Shown here one piece after another: positions 35,810 through 44,706 of a stretch of 64,000 nucleotides of DNA. Position 1 is the stretch's first letter, and each line of letters starts with the position of its first letter. The notes beneath the pieces were generated by a model that saw only the letters and a program-made list of their open reading frames with translations, was not told the DNA's origin and searched no databases. Where the stretch lies: assembly GCA_020630875.1 (NCBI GenBank), contig JAHDIH010000001.1, forward strand, positions 1 through 64,000, read 5' to 3'. This DNA comes from Deltaproteobacteria bacterium (lineage in GTDB: Bacteria > Myxococcota_A > Polyangia > Haliangiales > Haliangiaceae). The position numbers were made by a program, and so were the translations under genes.

Positions 35810-36211
35810 ATGAGGAGTATGGCGTTCATTTTAATTTGTGCATGTGGGAGTGCGACTAATGGGGGGCTTGACGCTACTCCGGGTGGTGAAGGTCTGCAGC
35901 TCAGTACCACCTCCCATGACTTTGGCGATACGACCATCGACACAGAAGGCGGGCAATTGCTGGTCATCATTACCAATCCCGACACTGAACAAGCGGCCGT
36001 GAGTCTCACTATAGCCGGAGATAGCGATCAGTTTTCTGTTGGTCCGGAATGCAATGCGGTCACCCTGGCTTCGCAAGAGTCTTGTAGTTTTTCAGTATCG
36101 TTTTCACCTACAGGTGACTTAGGGATTCGAACGCTATTAATTGAAGTGCAGTCTGGCGGAATTTCCAAGAACATTTCGTTGAATGGTACGGCAGTCGCCG
36201 CGGGGGCTTAA
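35810..36211 (+). CDS. Choice-of-anchor-D (ASH-like) lipoprotein, N-terminal fragment before a frameshift
   Basis: 133 residues: a lipoprotein-type start (MRSMAFILICACGS) and one ASH/choice-of-anchor-D domain with TSHDFGDTTIDTEG, SCSFSVSFSPTGD and LNGTAVAAG. The frame then stops at TAA 36209. The downstream frame (36212 on) continues the family sequence, and the paralog at 37033 carries both parts in one frame. One extra G in the five-G run 36202-36206 would join them (AAGGLTTVVYTVTG). This is therefore a broken gene, a frameshift site or an assembly error. Confidence 0.75.
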   Translation: MRSMAFILICACGSATNGGLDATPGGEGLQLSTTSHDFGDTTIDTEGGQLLVIITNPDTEQAAVSLTIAGDSDQFSVGPECNAVTLASQESCSFSVSFSPTGDLGIRTLLIEVQSGGISKNISLNGTAVAAGA

Positions 36212-36216
36212 CAACA

Positions 36217-36975
36217 GTGGTTTATACGGTTACGGGGTCCGGAACCATCAACGAATCAGCGCTTGGAAATTGCTCGAACACCTGCACGCATGACTATACT
36301 GCCGCTTCCTCGGTAACCATTAACGGAATGCCTTCGAACAATCAAAACTACCTTGAAAGTTGGAATGGTTGTACGGCGCAAGGAGCGATTTGCCAACGTA
36401 CGTTAGATGCAGGAACCATTGCGATTACCACTAATTTTTCTGGCAAGCCGCAGCTGACCGTGGCAACGAGCGGAGGAAACGGTGCGGCTATGTTAACAAA
36501 GTCTGGACAAGGACCAAGTTGTGGTCCTAATTGCAGCTATCAAGTTCCTGGGGACGTGGTGATGGCGGAAGTTTCTCCTCCTCAATACTTCGATAGTTGG
36601 ACCGGCGCGACGTGCCCTGCCGCTCAATGCAATATCACCATGGGAAGCACCAACAAGACGGTAACCGCCAACCTGCTCAACTCCGTGGCCTGGACCCTGA
36701 CAAATGATAGTGACACCGGTAACTACGGAAACATTTCTGTCAGTGGTGCACAAACCTGCTCGGGGCAGTCAGGGCAAACGATTACTTGCAGTTATGTTAA
36801 TGCTGAGGACGTCCAGGTGAATTTGATGGCGACGCCCATTTCGGGCAGCACGTTTGACGGATGGACGGTTTCGCCGTCTAACGCCATCCTCAATAACAGC
36901 TGCGGCGGGATGACGACCTGTCAGGTTAAAGTCGTCCCTGGACTCAGTGTAACGGGCAGCTTCAACGACATTTAA
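36217..36975 (+). CDS. Bacterial-repeat (InlB B-repeat-like) region, C-terminal fragment after a frameshift
   Basis: 252 residues if it started at GTG 36217, but there is no Shine-Dalgarno or -10 box, so independent expression is doubtful. It contains three Cys-bearing modules of the divergent InlB/Flg_new type: GSGTI with NCSNTC, then FDSWTGATCPAAQCNITM, then FDGWTVSPSN. Each shows the F-x-x-W-x-G-C and C-x-V/I-T-M pattern of surface repeats. It aligns with the last two thirds of the paralog at 37033 and should be read as the continuation of the 35810 gene. Confidence 0.65.
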   Translation: MVYTVTGSGTINESALGNCSNTCTHDYTAASSVTINGMPSNNQNYLESWNGCTAQGAICQRTLDAGTIAITTNFSGKPQLTVATSGGNGAAMLTKSGQGPSCGPNCSYQVPGDVVMAEVSPPQYFDSWTGATCPAAQCNITMGSTNKTVTANLLNSVAWTLTNDSDTGNYGNISVSGAQTCSGQSGQTITCSYVNAEDVQVNLMATPISGSTFDGWTVSPSNAILNNSCGGMTTCQVKVVPGLSVTGSFNDI

Positions 36976-37017
36976 TGGCTCGCATGTGCGATTCGTCATA
37001 TCATATCAGCGTGCATG

Positions 37018-37026
37018 TGCTACCAT
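37018..37026 (+). promoter_or_regulatory. Extended -10 box (TGCTACCAT) of the intact lipoprotein paralog
   Basis: TG, C, TACCAT ends six bases before ATG 37033. It decides the start against the longer frame from 37015. Confidence 0.6.
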
Positions 37027-37032
37027 GCGCGA

Positions 37033-38529
37033 ATGTTGAGAGTGCTTGCTATCTTGGTTGTTGTAGGGTGCGGTAGTGCGAAACAGACAACTCCAGACGC
37101 AACTGTTGCGGAAATTGATATAGAGGTCAGCACCTCTTCTCATGACTTTGGCGATACCACGGTAGAAACTGAAGGTGCCCAGCTAACGATTACGGTATCA
37201 AATGTCGGAATGCTAGCTACCGATATTGAGGTAGCTACTGCTGGGGACGTTGGCCAATTCCAGCTTGATAACAGTTGCGATGAAACCCTTTCGCCAAATT
37301 CTTCTTGCTTGATTTCCGCTACTTTTTCTCCGACTGGCGACGTGGGGCTACGAACCACACTGATTGATATCTCCGCCGGGGACATCACTAAAAGCGTGAC
37401 CTTGAGAGGGGAGGCGGTAGCGGCGGGGGCATTTTCCTTGCAAGGCCCTAGTGGAAGAGATCTTATGCTGGTCGGAGTTGCGACTTCCGCGACTGAGATA
37501 TTCACCTTCACCAATACTACGGCAAACAACGTAGTCCCTTCGGTAGAGTTTACATCGTCGTCGTCAGAGATGGTGGTGAGTTCTGATTCTTGCGACGGAA
37601 GTTCTATTGTTGGTGGCGAAAGCTGCGTCATCGAGGTGACGTTTACGCCCAGTGAGCCCGGACTGGAATCTGCCAATTTGTCGGTTGTCGGAGGCGGTGG
37701 CACATCAACCGCAGCGCTCATTGGGACAGGGAAAACTACCGTTACCTATGTGGTTTCTGGAGGAGGCGGCGAGATCGCGGAGACAATTTTAGGGACTTGC
37801 CAAAACAATTGCACGCAAGACTACACCTCTGTGGATTCGGTAGAGGTCACTGGAACCATTTTGGATGACACCAAATACGCAAATGGATGGTCAGGTTGTA
37901 CGCTTCAAGGAACGACGTGCAATCGCCTTCTTGATCAAGAAAATATCACGGTAGAATTCGGTGTAGCCACAAAAGGTCGGCTTACCACTTCACTCACTGG
38001 TAACGGAGGTAATAGAGCTTCTATTCAAAGCGGCGCGGCACCTGGTTGTGGACCTGGTTGTACGTACCGGTCACCGGGAGAACAGGTATCGGTCACGGTT
38101 AGTCCTTCGAGCTATTTCAATGCTTGGACCTCAGGTTGTACTTCTGCTACGAATCAATGCACCGCAACAATGCCGCTTTCTGGAGCTAATAAAAGTGTCG
38201 TCGCAGACGCGCACGACGCTGTGACTTGGAACCTCGAGGCGACCAATTCAAACCAGACCAATGGTCTAATATTAAATTCAATCATGGGAATTCCTTGTGG
38301 TGGAGCCTCAGGAACGACTACCTCATGCGTGCTGACCAGCGCAGAAACCGTCGATGTTGTGCTTACATCCAGTGGCGGTCCGAACTTAAACGTCTTTTGG
38401 CAAGTCATACCAGCTTCTGCGGCGACCTCTGGTTGTACTACAGGCCCTAATTGCACCGTCACTGCCGCCGCCAATATCGAAGTTAAGGCCTTTTTCTCAG
38501 AGCAACCTGTTCCACCTAATGAATTCTAG
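37033..38529 (+). CDS. Choice-of-anchor-D and InlB-type repeat lipoprotein (intact paralog)
   Basis: 498 residues. The signal peptide MLRVLAILVVVGCGS has a lipobox (VGC). Two ASH/choice-of-anchor-D domains follow: the first with SSHDFGDTTVETEG and FSPTGDVG, the second with LVGVATSATEIFTF and VTFTPSEPG. Then come three Cys-rich divergent InlB-type repeats (NGWSGC...TTC, FNAWTSGC...NQC, and a last with WQVIPAS). Likely an outer-surface or periplasmic scaffold; no enzyme motif. It is the paralog of the frameshifted gene directly upstream, which lacks the second ASH domain. Protein similarity is clear but DNA similarity is low, so the duplication is old. The 3' end overlaps miaE by 14 bases. Confidence 0.8.
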   Translation: MLRVLAILVVVGCGSAKQTTPDATVAEIDIEVSTSSHDFGDTTVETEGAQLTITVSNVGMLATDIEVATAGDVGQFQLDNSCDETLSPNSSCLISATFSPTGDVGLRTTLIDISAGDITKSVTLRGEAVAAGAFSLQGPSGRDLMLVGVATSATEIFTFTNTTANNVVPSVEFTSSSSEMVVSSDSCDGSSIVGGESCVIEVTFTPSEPGLESANLSVVGGGGTSTAALIGTGKTTVTYVVSGGGGEIAETILGTCQNNCTQDYTSVDSVEVTGTILDDTKYANGWSGCTLQGTTCNRLLDQENITVEFGVATKGRLTTSLTGNGGNRASIQSGAAPGCGPGCTYRSPGEQVSVTVSPSSYFNAWTSGCTSATNQCTATMPLSGANKSVVADAHDAVTWNLEATNSNQTNGLILNSIMGIPCGGASGTTTSCVLTSAETVDVVLTSSGGPNLNVFWQVIPASAATSGCTTGPNCTVTAAANIEVKAFFSEQPVPPNEF

Positions 38530-39112
38530 CTCGCAATGGCAATTGTTCGATAATCTCAGATTCTAGTTGCGCCAGCTCTTTGACCCGATGCCACTTTGAG
38601 TCTCCGAATATTTCTGCGATAAGTTGTAAGAAAGAATCTCTATGCCTCTCTTCGGCAACAGCTAAAGACTGGTAGAGTTTTGCGATTTTTGCATCACTGA
38701 TGTGTTGCCCGAGAATATGTAATCTTTCTGCGCTACGAGCCTCAATTAGCGCAAAAACGGTGAGCGTATCTAACAGTCGCCCGGGTTCGTCTTTTCTAAT
38801 TAGCTTACGAAGCTTTTTGGCATAGTCGTCTCCCAGGTCGTGCGCTGGCTTTAGTCCTTGAGTTCTAATTACGTTTTCCATCTGGATTACGTGCGCAGTT
38901 TCCTCGTGGGCCAGTCTGGTAACCACCCGTGCAATATTTTCTCTCGTGGGGTAAGCACGCAACAGCGACAAAGCGCTTTGAGCCGCTTTTCTCTCGCAAT
39001 GCATATGATCCTGGAATATTTGTGGGAGGTTACCGATTGCTACCTTTGTCCATTCCGGATCCGTCTTGGTTAACGGAACAGTGAATGGTGGAAGAGAGGT
39101 CTTGGTGGTCAT
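38516..39112 (-). CDS. miaE: tRNA-(ms2io6A)-hydroxylase, MiaE
   Basis: 198 residues of a ferritin-like diiron enzyme. The MiaE signature DHMHCERKAAQSALSL carries the first Glu and His, HEETAH the next pair, then LIEARSAERLHIL and AVAEERHRDSF give the second half of the diiron site. It hydroxylates the isopentenyl group of ms2i6A37 in tRNA using oxygen. No miaA or miaB is in the window. Its ATG overlaps the upstream gene stop (ATGA, 39109-39112), so it is the second gene of a two-gene operon. Confidence 0.92.
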   Translation of the reverse strand: MTTKTSLPPFTVPLTKTDPEWTKVAIGNLPQIFQDHMHCERKAAQSALSLLRAYPTRENIARVVTRLAHEETAHVIQMENVIRTQGLKPAHDLGDDYAKKLRKLIRKDEPGRLLDTLTVFALIEARSAERLHILGQHISDAKIAKLYQSLAVAEERHRDSFLQLIAEIFGDSKWHRVKELAQLESEIIEQLPLRARIH

Positions 39113-39765
39113 GCAGGGAGTTGTCTTGCAGCGTTGAAAGCTTTTCGCAATCCAGAAGGTTTCGCTTTCAAGTTGAGCACGATTAGGTCTCCTTCCGTAT
39201 GAACGCTTTTTACGGTGACCACTGGAGCTACGGTACTTAGTACACGCTGAACTTTAGGATTATTAGCAATCTTCTTTTCTTGCAGTAGATCGAGCGTTAC
39301 TTTGTCATCTTTGGCGTGAACCAATACAGGAGGTTTCTTGGGAATGAAGTTCGCCAAGTTCCCGGGCTTGGACAGATCCAAAGCGCCCGACTTAAGAAGT
39401 CCCGCTACGGGCGTATTGACCTCTTTCAATAGATCGACGCTGACATTCGCCAAACGAATGGTTACCTCTAGTTGGTTCTCTGACATTAGCAGTTCGTCGA
39501 CGTAGGCCGTGGCTGCACTTCTGACCGGAGTCCCCATCAGATCTAGACTAGCGCCAACCGTGATGCCGGGTGGCGTCGCAATGACGGTGACGTCGGTAGG
39601 GCGGTTTTTTCCGGGCGCCTGACTATCGATAAACCAACGTACTGTGTCGATAGGAATCGCGATTCGCAGCGAAACCGCATGTTTTGCGATACTGAAAAGG
39701 GTAGATGGGTTTCTCAGCGCGTATTTACCAGCTGAGCGCAGCGCTGATGCAATCGGTAATGCCAT
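39109..39765 (-). CDS. Conserved-looking protein of unknown function upstream of miaE
   Basis: 218 residues, no signal peptide, no clear membrane segment. The N-terminus is basic and amphipathic; the middle alternates strands (VTVIATPPGITVGASLDLMG, LEVTIRLANVSVDLL), and KKPPVLVHAKDDKVTLDLL recalls LmeA/DUF2993-type lipid-binding folds, though weakly. I cannot assign a function. TAATAT ends five bases before its ATG, and miaE is coupled behind it. Confidence 0.7.
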   Translation of the reverse strand: MALPIASALRSAGKYALRNPSTLFSIAKHAVSLRIAIPIDTVRWFIDSQAPGKNRPTDVTVIATPPGITVGASLDLMGTPVRSAATAYVDELLMSENQLEVTIRLANVSVDLLKEVNTPVAGLLKSGALDLSKPGNLANFIPKKPPVLVHAKDDKVTLDLLQEKKIANNPKVQRVLSTVAPVVTVKSVHTEGDLIVLNLKAKPSGLRKAFNAARQLPA

Positions 39766-39770
39766 GCCCT

Positions 39771-39776
39771 ATATTA
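39771..39776 (-). promoter_or_regulatory. -10 box (TAATAT) of the miaE operon
   Basis: TAATAT on the minus strand ends five bases before ATG 39765. Confidence 0.5.
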
Positions 39777-39814
39777 CATTTTATCGGGGATTTCGGGCTG
39801 GAAAAAGTCGTTTT

Positions 39815-42800
39815 TCATGCTGCGGAAGACTTAAGTGCCGCAGATAGCGCATCTGCAGTGGAAAATCGCTCGTTTGGGGACTTGGCGAGGCAGGTCCCAA
39901 GGATGTCATCCAGCACAGGAGGTAAGTTTGCGACTCGGCTGGAAAGGCTTGGAGGCTTACTATGCATGTGGTGGTAGAGGACGTCGCCATCAACAAACGG
40001 AGGTTCTCCGGTGAGCATTTCGAAGATGGTACAGCCCATCGAGTAGATGTCCGCCCTAAAATCGATATCGGTGCCAAGAATTTGCTCCGGCGGCATGTAG
40101 AGTGGCGTGCCTTTGACTGTCGTTTGCTTAATTTGCAGTTCGTTCAGTACCCGCGCAAGTCCAAAGTCGCCTAGTTTCGCAATTCCATCAGACGTCAGAA
40201 AGACGTTTGCTGGTTTGATATCCCGATGGATAACTCGCTTTTTATGTGCAAAGGCCAATCCTTTACACAACTGAGAAGCGATCTCTATTACTTCTGAAAG
40301 TGGTAACACGCGCTGTTTCTCGAGCATTAAATCTAGACTTTTTCCATCAATCAGCTCCATTACCAAAAAGAGCGTATCTGACTCCTGCCCTTGATCAAAC
40401 ACCGTAACGATATTGGGATGATTGAGTGAAGCAAGAGTCTTAGCTTCCTGTTTAAACGCATTCACAAGTTGTGGGTACTTTTTTATCTCATCGGTGATTT
40501 CTTTCACCGCGACGTTACGTTCGAGTACGGGATCGAATGCCTCATAGACTACTCCCATTGCTCCTCGTCCCAGCTCGTTGCGTTTGTCGTAGCGAGAACT
40601 CGACATACTTTGAGATGAAGATACTGCTGGTGCCCCCATTGCGAGTCCCCCAATCGAAACACCACTTTCATTTAGGCCGCTCGCAATCGTTTGTTCCTTC
40701 CCTGTGACTTTCAGTCCCGCAAGATCGGCGAGCTCTGGAGCACTAACTTGCAGCGGACTGTCGTACGTCTGCTGTTGTTTGGTGGTTCGTTCAGAGTAAG
40801 ATGGAATATTGGGATTGCTTTTTTCATCCCATTGGTCGCTTCCAAAGTCGATACCATCTTCTAGCTCCGCTCTTGCTTTTTCTCTTTCTCTTTCTCTTTC
40901 TATATTTACGGTGATTGTCTTTACCGACGCATCTTCCAGGACAATTTCTTTTTTGACGGAAAAATCATCTTCGTTGATGGTGAGAAACAGCGAGCCTATT
41001 TCGGCTAGGATTTTTACGAAGCCGTCATTGCCGGTTTCGTAAGTCTGCATCTCTCCCTGCTTTCCGCTTTTCGCTTGTACAATCACTCCCGGCGCAGGCC
41101 CCCCTTTTGCGTAGACTTGAAGGCGTACTTCGGCACTGGTAGGTACCAGGTTTAGTTCTACGTTGTGGTGTTCGTTCTTTGAAATACTGACAGAACTACT
41201 ACAGTCCCCTTGCAGCACTTGCCACTCTAGGTTTTTTTGGTAGACACCATAGACGTGAACGTACCAGTTCCCAGCTGGTACCCGTTTGAATTTTGTGCGG
41301 GCACTGGCAAGTTCGACTTTCTTTGACGACTTCTTGATCCCTTTCGCGTGCAGCTTTTTGGCAAAGGCTTCTCGGTCAGGAATGTGTGGCCGGTCGGGCT
41401 TCTTGGATAGAAATACGATGACAGCTTCTTGTTTTGCGGTTGGATCCAGTTCTAAATTTACAGTTAAGGAACCGCTTCCGCGTATCATTGCGTAGATGAA
41501 GTAGCCGACCATCGCAAGTGCTAGCAGAATTAGGAATCCCCAGAAAAGAGGGTTATGAGCAACTAACTTATCTCTATCTTCAGGAGTAATAAAAGGAATG
41601 GAGTGGAAGGGCGCTGTCTGATCAGCAAGGCGCGCACCGGGCGCGTAGGCGTAGAGAAATACTCTTGGCGTCAAACCGTCGTTCCGTAGCTGATAGAGAA
41701 TGAAAAGATCTGTAGGGTTGGCGGAATGGAGTTGATCCATGTCTGCTATTGCTTTGCCAGGATCGTTACTTATCTCCGCCTTACTTTTGGTGACCGTGGC
41801 CACTCGAGGCGTGGCACTTAGAGCCGTGGTTATCGCTTGCTCAAGTCGGTCCGGGTAAGTGCTGTATGGCATATACAGCGAGCTTTCCTTTTTTCCCATA
41901 GCGACGACTTGGATGTGATTTAATTTTCTTCTTCCAAGCAAGTAGGGGGGCCCGATAGGTCCATTGTCCCCGAGTAAGGTCAGCTTTATTTCTTGAGCAA
42001 GACCGGTTACTTGCTTCTTTTTCTTTACTGCAACAGATTGAGTGTTTTTGATGTAAACTGCGGCGGTGTTGTTAGCTGCAATAGCATTGTCTAGTTCTGC
42101 GAATCTCGGGTCTTTGTGAAACAGTCGTGCGTTTTCCAGGGCCCGTTCAGCTTCTGGAGATCCATCCGCAGCTAGAAGCGTGGCTTCCAAATACATTGCC
42201 TCTTTGTCTCGGTCCTTGACCTTTTTTGCAATTTTTTCTCGTAACTCTTTTCTTTGCTGAGTCGCAAGGAGACTGGCATCGATTTGCGCTAGATTTGTAG
42301 CTGAAGTGTCGCCAGATTGAATTTGTTGGTAGGCTATTTGTCTTCTTAAACTTTTATCAATGGTCTCATCTTGAGCCAGACGAATGAGTTCCTTGGAAAC
42401 AATTTTTTGACCATTGGAATCAAGATCGAGAGCCGCTGCAATGGACGGTTGGTGCTTGTTTTGGATTCCTTTCAAAAGTTCTCTTGCAGCACTTTTGTCG
42501 TCGCCGTTCTTTCTATGCCAGTGAGCTTTCACCAGCGATATGGCATCAGAGTTACCTGCTTTGTCTAAAATAGCTTTCGCCTCACTAAACTTGTTTTGTA
42601 AAATTAGTGCGTGTGCTTTGGCGGCGATACCAACAGGGTCTTTGGGATTGGATTGGTGCAGTTCTTGACCCAACTCTTGCGCCCATTTAGCATCGTCTGA
42701 CTGCAAAAGTGCGGCAATGCGTTGTTCGGAAGGAACCGAGTCATTCGCACTGAGAACTTTTGAAAAGTCCTGCGCGAATTTTATTTTCATTCCATCAGAT

Positions 42801-43261
42801 GGTTTTGCCAATGCCATTGCGCGCGCAGCACCTTGAAAGTCTCCATTTTGGGCGCTCTTCAAACCTTCTGTATACGGAAGCAAATCTCCCAGAGAAAGGT
42901 TTGGGGCGATGTGTTGTTTGCCCTGAATCTTGGACATCTCGGCAAGTACTTCCGTTGATAGTTTACTCACGTCACCCGCGGAGCCACTTTTCTCAATACG
43001 TTCCAGCTCCTTGCCGGTTGCATCTTGCAGCACTACTGCCAAATCCAATTGGTAGCCACGACGCTTCGCTAGTACTTGAATTTTTCTATTTTTACCATCT
43101 GTCGATTTGAGCGGCACATCGTAGCCGTCCGATAAAAGTAAGGACCGGATTATGACTTCGGCCCCAAGTCCTTCATTGGTATTTTGAGGTGAGGTTACCT
43201 CTATCGTTTCAGCAATCGACAATTCTGCTAATAAGAGCAGAATAAAACACAACCTCCCCAT
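39815..43261 (-). CDS. Transmembrane Ser/Thr kinase with large extracytoplasmic N-terminal sensor
   Basis: 1148 residues. A signal peptide (MGRLCFILLLLAELSIA) leads into about 540 extracytoplasmic residues with TPR-like helical repeats (near 110-400). One membrane helix lies near 563-585 (FWGFLILLALAMVGYFIYAM). A cytoplasmic beta domain with carboxypeptidase-regulatory/PEGA character (about 690-810), a charged EREREREK stretch and a linker follow. The C-terminal kinase (about 890-1148) has GRGAMGVVYEAF, VAVKEI, HRDIKPANVF, DFGLAR and GTPLYMPPEQ. All catalytic residues are present. Most bacterial kinases of this class put the kinase first; this order is reversed. ATG 43261 has GGGGTG four bases upstream. 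Confidence 0.9.
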   Translation of the reverse strand: MGRLCFILLLLAELSIAETIEVTSPQNTNEGLGAEVIIRSLLLSDGYDVPLKSTDGKNRKIQVLAKRRGYQLDLAVVLQDATGKELERIEKSGSAGDVSKLSTEVLAEMSKIQGKQHIAPNLSLGDLLPYTEGLKSAQNGDFQGAARAMALAKPSDGMKIKFAQDFSKVLSANDSVPSEQRIAALLQSDDAKWAQELGQELHQSNPKDPVGIAAKAHALILQNKFSEAKAILDKAGNSDAISLVKAHWHRKNGDDKSAARELLKGIQNKHQPSIAAALDLDSNGQKIVSKELIRLAQDETIDKSLRRQIAYQQIQSGDTSATNLAQIDASLLATQQRKELREKIAKKVKDRDKEAMYLEATLLAADGSPEAERALENARLFHKDPRFAELDNAIAANNTAAVYIKNTQSVAVKKKKQVTGLAQEIKLTLLGDNGPIGPPYLLGRRKLNHIQVVAMGKKESSLYMPYSTYPDRLEQAITTALSATPRVATVTKSKAEISNDPGKAIADMDQLHSANPTDLFILYQLRNDGLTPRVFLYAYAPGARLADQTAPFHSIPFITPEDRDKLVAHNPLFWGFLILLALAMVGYFIYAMIRGSGSLTVNLELDPTAKQEAVIVFLSKKPDRPHIPDREAFAKKLHAKGIKKSSKKVELASARTKFKRVPAGNWYVHVYGVYQKNLEWQVLQGDCSSSVSISKNEHHNVELNLVPTSAEVRLQVYAKGGPAPGVIVQAKSGKQGEMQTYETGNDGFVKILAEIGSLFLTINEDDFSVKKEIVLEDASVKTITVNIEREREREKARAELEDGIDFGSDQWDEKSNPNIPSYSERTTKQQQTYDSPLQVSAPELADLAGLKVTGKEQTIASGLNESGVSIGGLAMGAPAVSSSQSMSSSRYDKRNELGRGAMGVVYEAFDPVLERNVAVKEITDEIKKYPQLVNAFKQEAKTLASLNHPNIVTVFDQGQESDTLFLVMELIDGKSLDLMLEKQRVLPLSEVIEIASQLCKGLAFAHKKRVIHRDIKPANVFLTSDGIAKLGDFGLARVLNELQIKQTTVKGTPLYMPPEQILGTDIDFRADIYSMGCTIFEMLTGEPPFVDGDVLYHHMHSKPPSLSSRVANLPPVLDDILGTCLAKSPNERFSTADALSAALKSSAA

Positions 43262-43336
43262 GCACCCCATAAAAGCAGGGTAGTACAATTTGAGCGAATT
43301 GTGGACGTAGGACTGGTCGTTTTATGAACGAGTTAA

Positions 43337-43354
43337 GGGGTGGGAGCCCACCCC
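43337..43354. terminator. GC-rich hairpin downstream of the thiolase gene
   Basis: GGGGTGG (43337-43343), loop GAGC, CCACCCC (43348-43354). It lies 12 bases after the thiolase stop on the minus strand. The T-run is poor (TTAAC), so it is a weak intrinsic terminator or mRNA-end stabiliser. Confidence 0.5.
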
Positions 43355-43365
43355 CTAAGTAAGAC

Positions 43366-44613
43366 TTAAACGCGTTCGATAATGGTCGCAATTCCCATGC
43401 CACCGCCAATGCACAGCGTGATTAGTGCGGTATTTTTGTTGGATCGTTCCAGTTCGTCTAGCGCGGTTCCCATAAGCATCGCACCAGTGGCTCCGAGCGG
43501 GTGTCCCAATGCAATTGAACCACCGTTTACATTAACTTTGTCGGGGTCGATATTAAGCTTCTTGATCGTTTGAAGTGGGACGGTTGCGAATGCCTCATTA
43601 ATTTCCCAAAGGTCGATGTCAGATACTTTCATACCTGCTTGATCTAGGGCTTTTTGAGACGCGGGAGCTGGTGCGGTCAACATAATGACTGGCTCTGAGC
43701 CCGCGGTTGCCATAGCTCGAATTCTTGCTCGCGGTTTGATTCCCGCTTTTTCGCCAAACTCTTTGGAGCCGATTAGCACCACTGCTGCGCCATCCACGAT
43801 ACCGCTTGAGTTGCCTGCCGTATGAACGTGGTTAATTTTACCAGCTTGCGGATAAACGTTCAGTGCGAGTTGGTCCAACGACTCGCCATTGGGACCAAAC
43901 TTTTGCGCGCCAAGTTCTTCAAATGCGGCACGAAGGGATCCAAGTGATTCTGCGGTAGTCGATGGGCGAGGGTGTTCGTCCCGTTCAAGCGCCATTGACC
44001 CATCGTAGTTTTCGACTTTAAACAAAGACTTTTCGAAACGCTTTTCTTCGATCGCAACTGCCGCTTTCTTTTGCGAGCTGAGTGCAAATGCATCGGCATC
44101 TTCTCTCGAGAAACCTTCCAGCGTAGCAATGAGGTCGGCTGAGATTCCTTGTGGAACCATGAACACGCGTTCTCGCATTTTTTCATTTAGCCCGTCCACC
44201 ATCGCGCCATCGGAGCCCATCGGCACGCGAGACATTGACTCAACACCTCCTGCGACGACGCATTCCTGAAAGCCACTTCCCACGCCCATTGCTGCAAAGT
44301 TTACAGCTTGCAGGCCCGAGCCGCAGAAGCGATTGACGGTGGTACCAGATACGTCTTCTGGCCAGTTGGCTGCGATCACGGCATTGCGAGCAATGCAGGC
44401 TCCTTGTTCTTTTACCTGAGTGACGCATCCCATCACGACGTCTTGCACAAGATTTTTGTCAAGATTGGCCTTTTTGGCCATGTGATTTAGAGTTTGTCCC
44501 AATAGTTCTTGAGGATGAATCCCGTTAAGGGCTCCACCTGGTTTGTCTTTACGGGCAGCGCGACCTTTGCCGCGAGGAGTTCGAACAGATTCGTAGATAT
44601 AAACGTCAGCCAT
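43366..44613 (-). CDS. Acetyl-CoA C-acyltransferase (thiolase)
   Basis: 415 residues. Thiolase signatures are complete: nucleophile Cys in [11 protein letters not shown] near 97, [12 protein letters not shown], the [16 protein letters not shown] region with catalytic His, and the second Cys in TLCIGGGMG. It cleaves 3-ketoacyl-CoA in beta-oxidation or condenses acetyl-CoA. The divergent acyl-CoA dehydrogenase supports a degradative role for fatty or branched acyl-CoA. ATG 44613 has AAGGA six bases upstream; the frame to 44676 is rejected. Confidence 0.95.
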   Translation of the reverse strand: MADVYIYESVRTPRGKGRAARKDKPGGALNGIHPQELLGQTLNHMAKKANLDKNLVQDVVMGCVTQVKEQGACIARNAVIAANWPEDVSGTTVNRFCGSGLQAVNFAAMGVGSGFQECVVAGGVESMSRVPMGSDGAMVDGLNEKMRERVFMVPQGISADLIATLEGFSREDADAFALSSQKKAAVAIEEKRFEKSLFKVENYDGSMALERDEHPRPSTTAESLGSLRAAFEELGAQKFGPNGESLDQLALNVYPQAGKINHVHTAGNSSGIVDGAAVVLIGSKEFGEKAGIKPRARIRAMATAGSEPVIMLTAPAPASQKALDQAGMKVSDIDLWEINEAFATVPLQTIKKLNIDPDKVNVNGGSIALGHPLGATGAMLMGTALDELERSNKNTALITLCIGGGMGIATIIERV

Positions 44614-44691
44614 GGTATTTCCTTTTTTATCTTGAAGCGGAAGCATCGGCGAATTAACGGTCCGGAGCAAGGGCAAAAAGGGGCGTATGGA

Positions 44692-44700
44692 TGATATACC
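44692..44700 (+). promoter_or_regulatory. Extended -10 box (TGATATACC) of the acyl-CoA dehydrogenase gene
   Basis: TG, A, TATACC ends six bases before ATG 44707. Confidence 0.5.
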
Positions 44701-44706
44701 TCACTC

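Noticed and set aside
37140-37721. 193-codon antisense open frame inside the choice-of-anchor-D gene
   Set aside because: A mirror of Ser/Thr/Val codons of the real gene, with no independent signals.
40878-40903. Hexanucleotide CTTTCT repeat in the transmembrane kinase gene
   Set aside because: Short and imperfect; encodes an Glu-Arg stretch of a charged linker and needs no special explanation.
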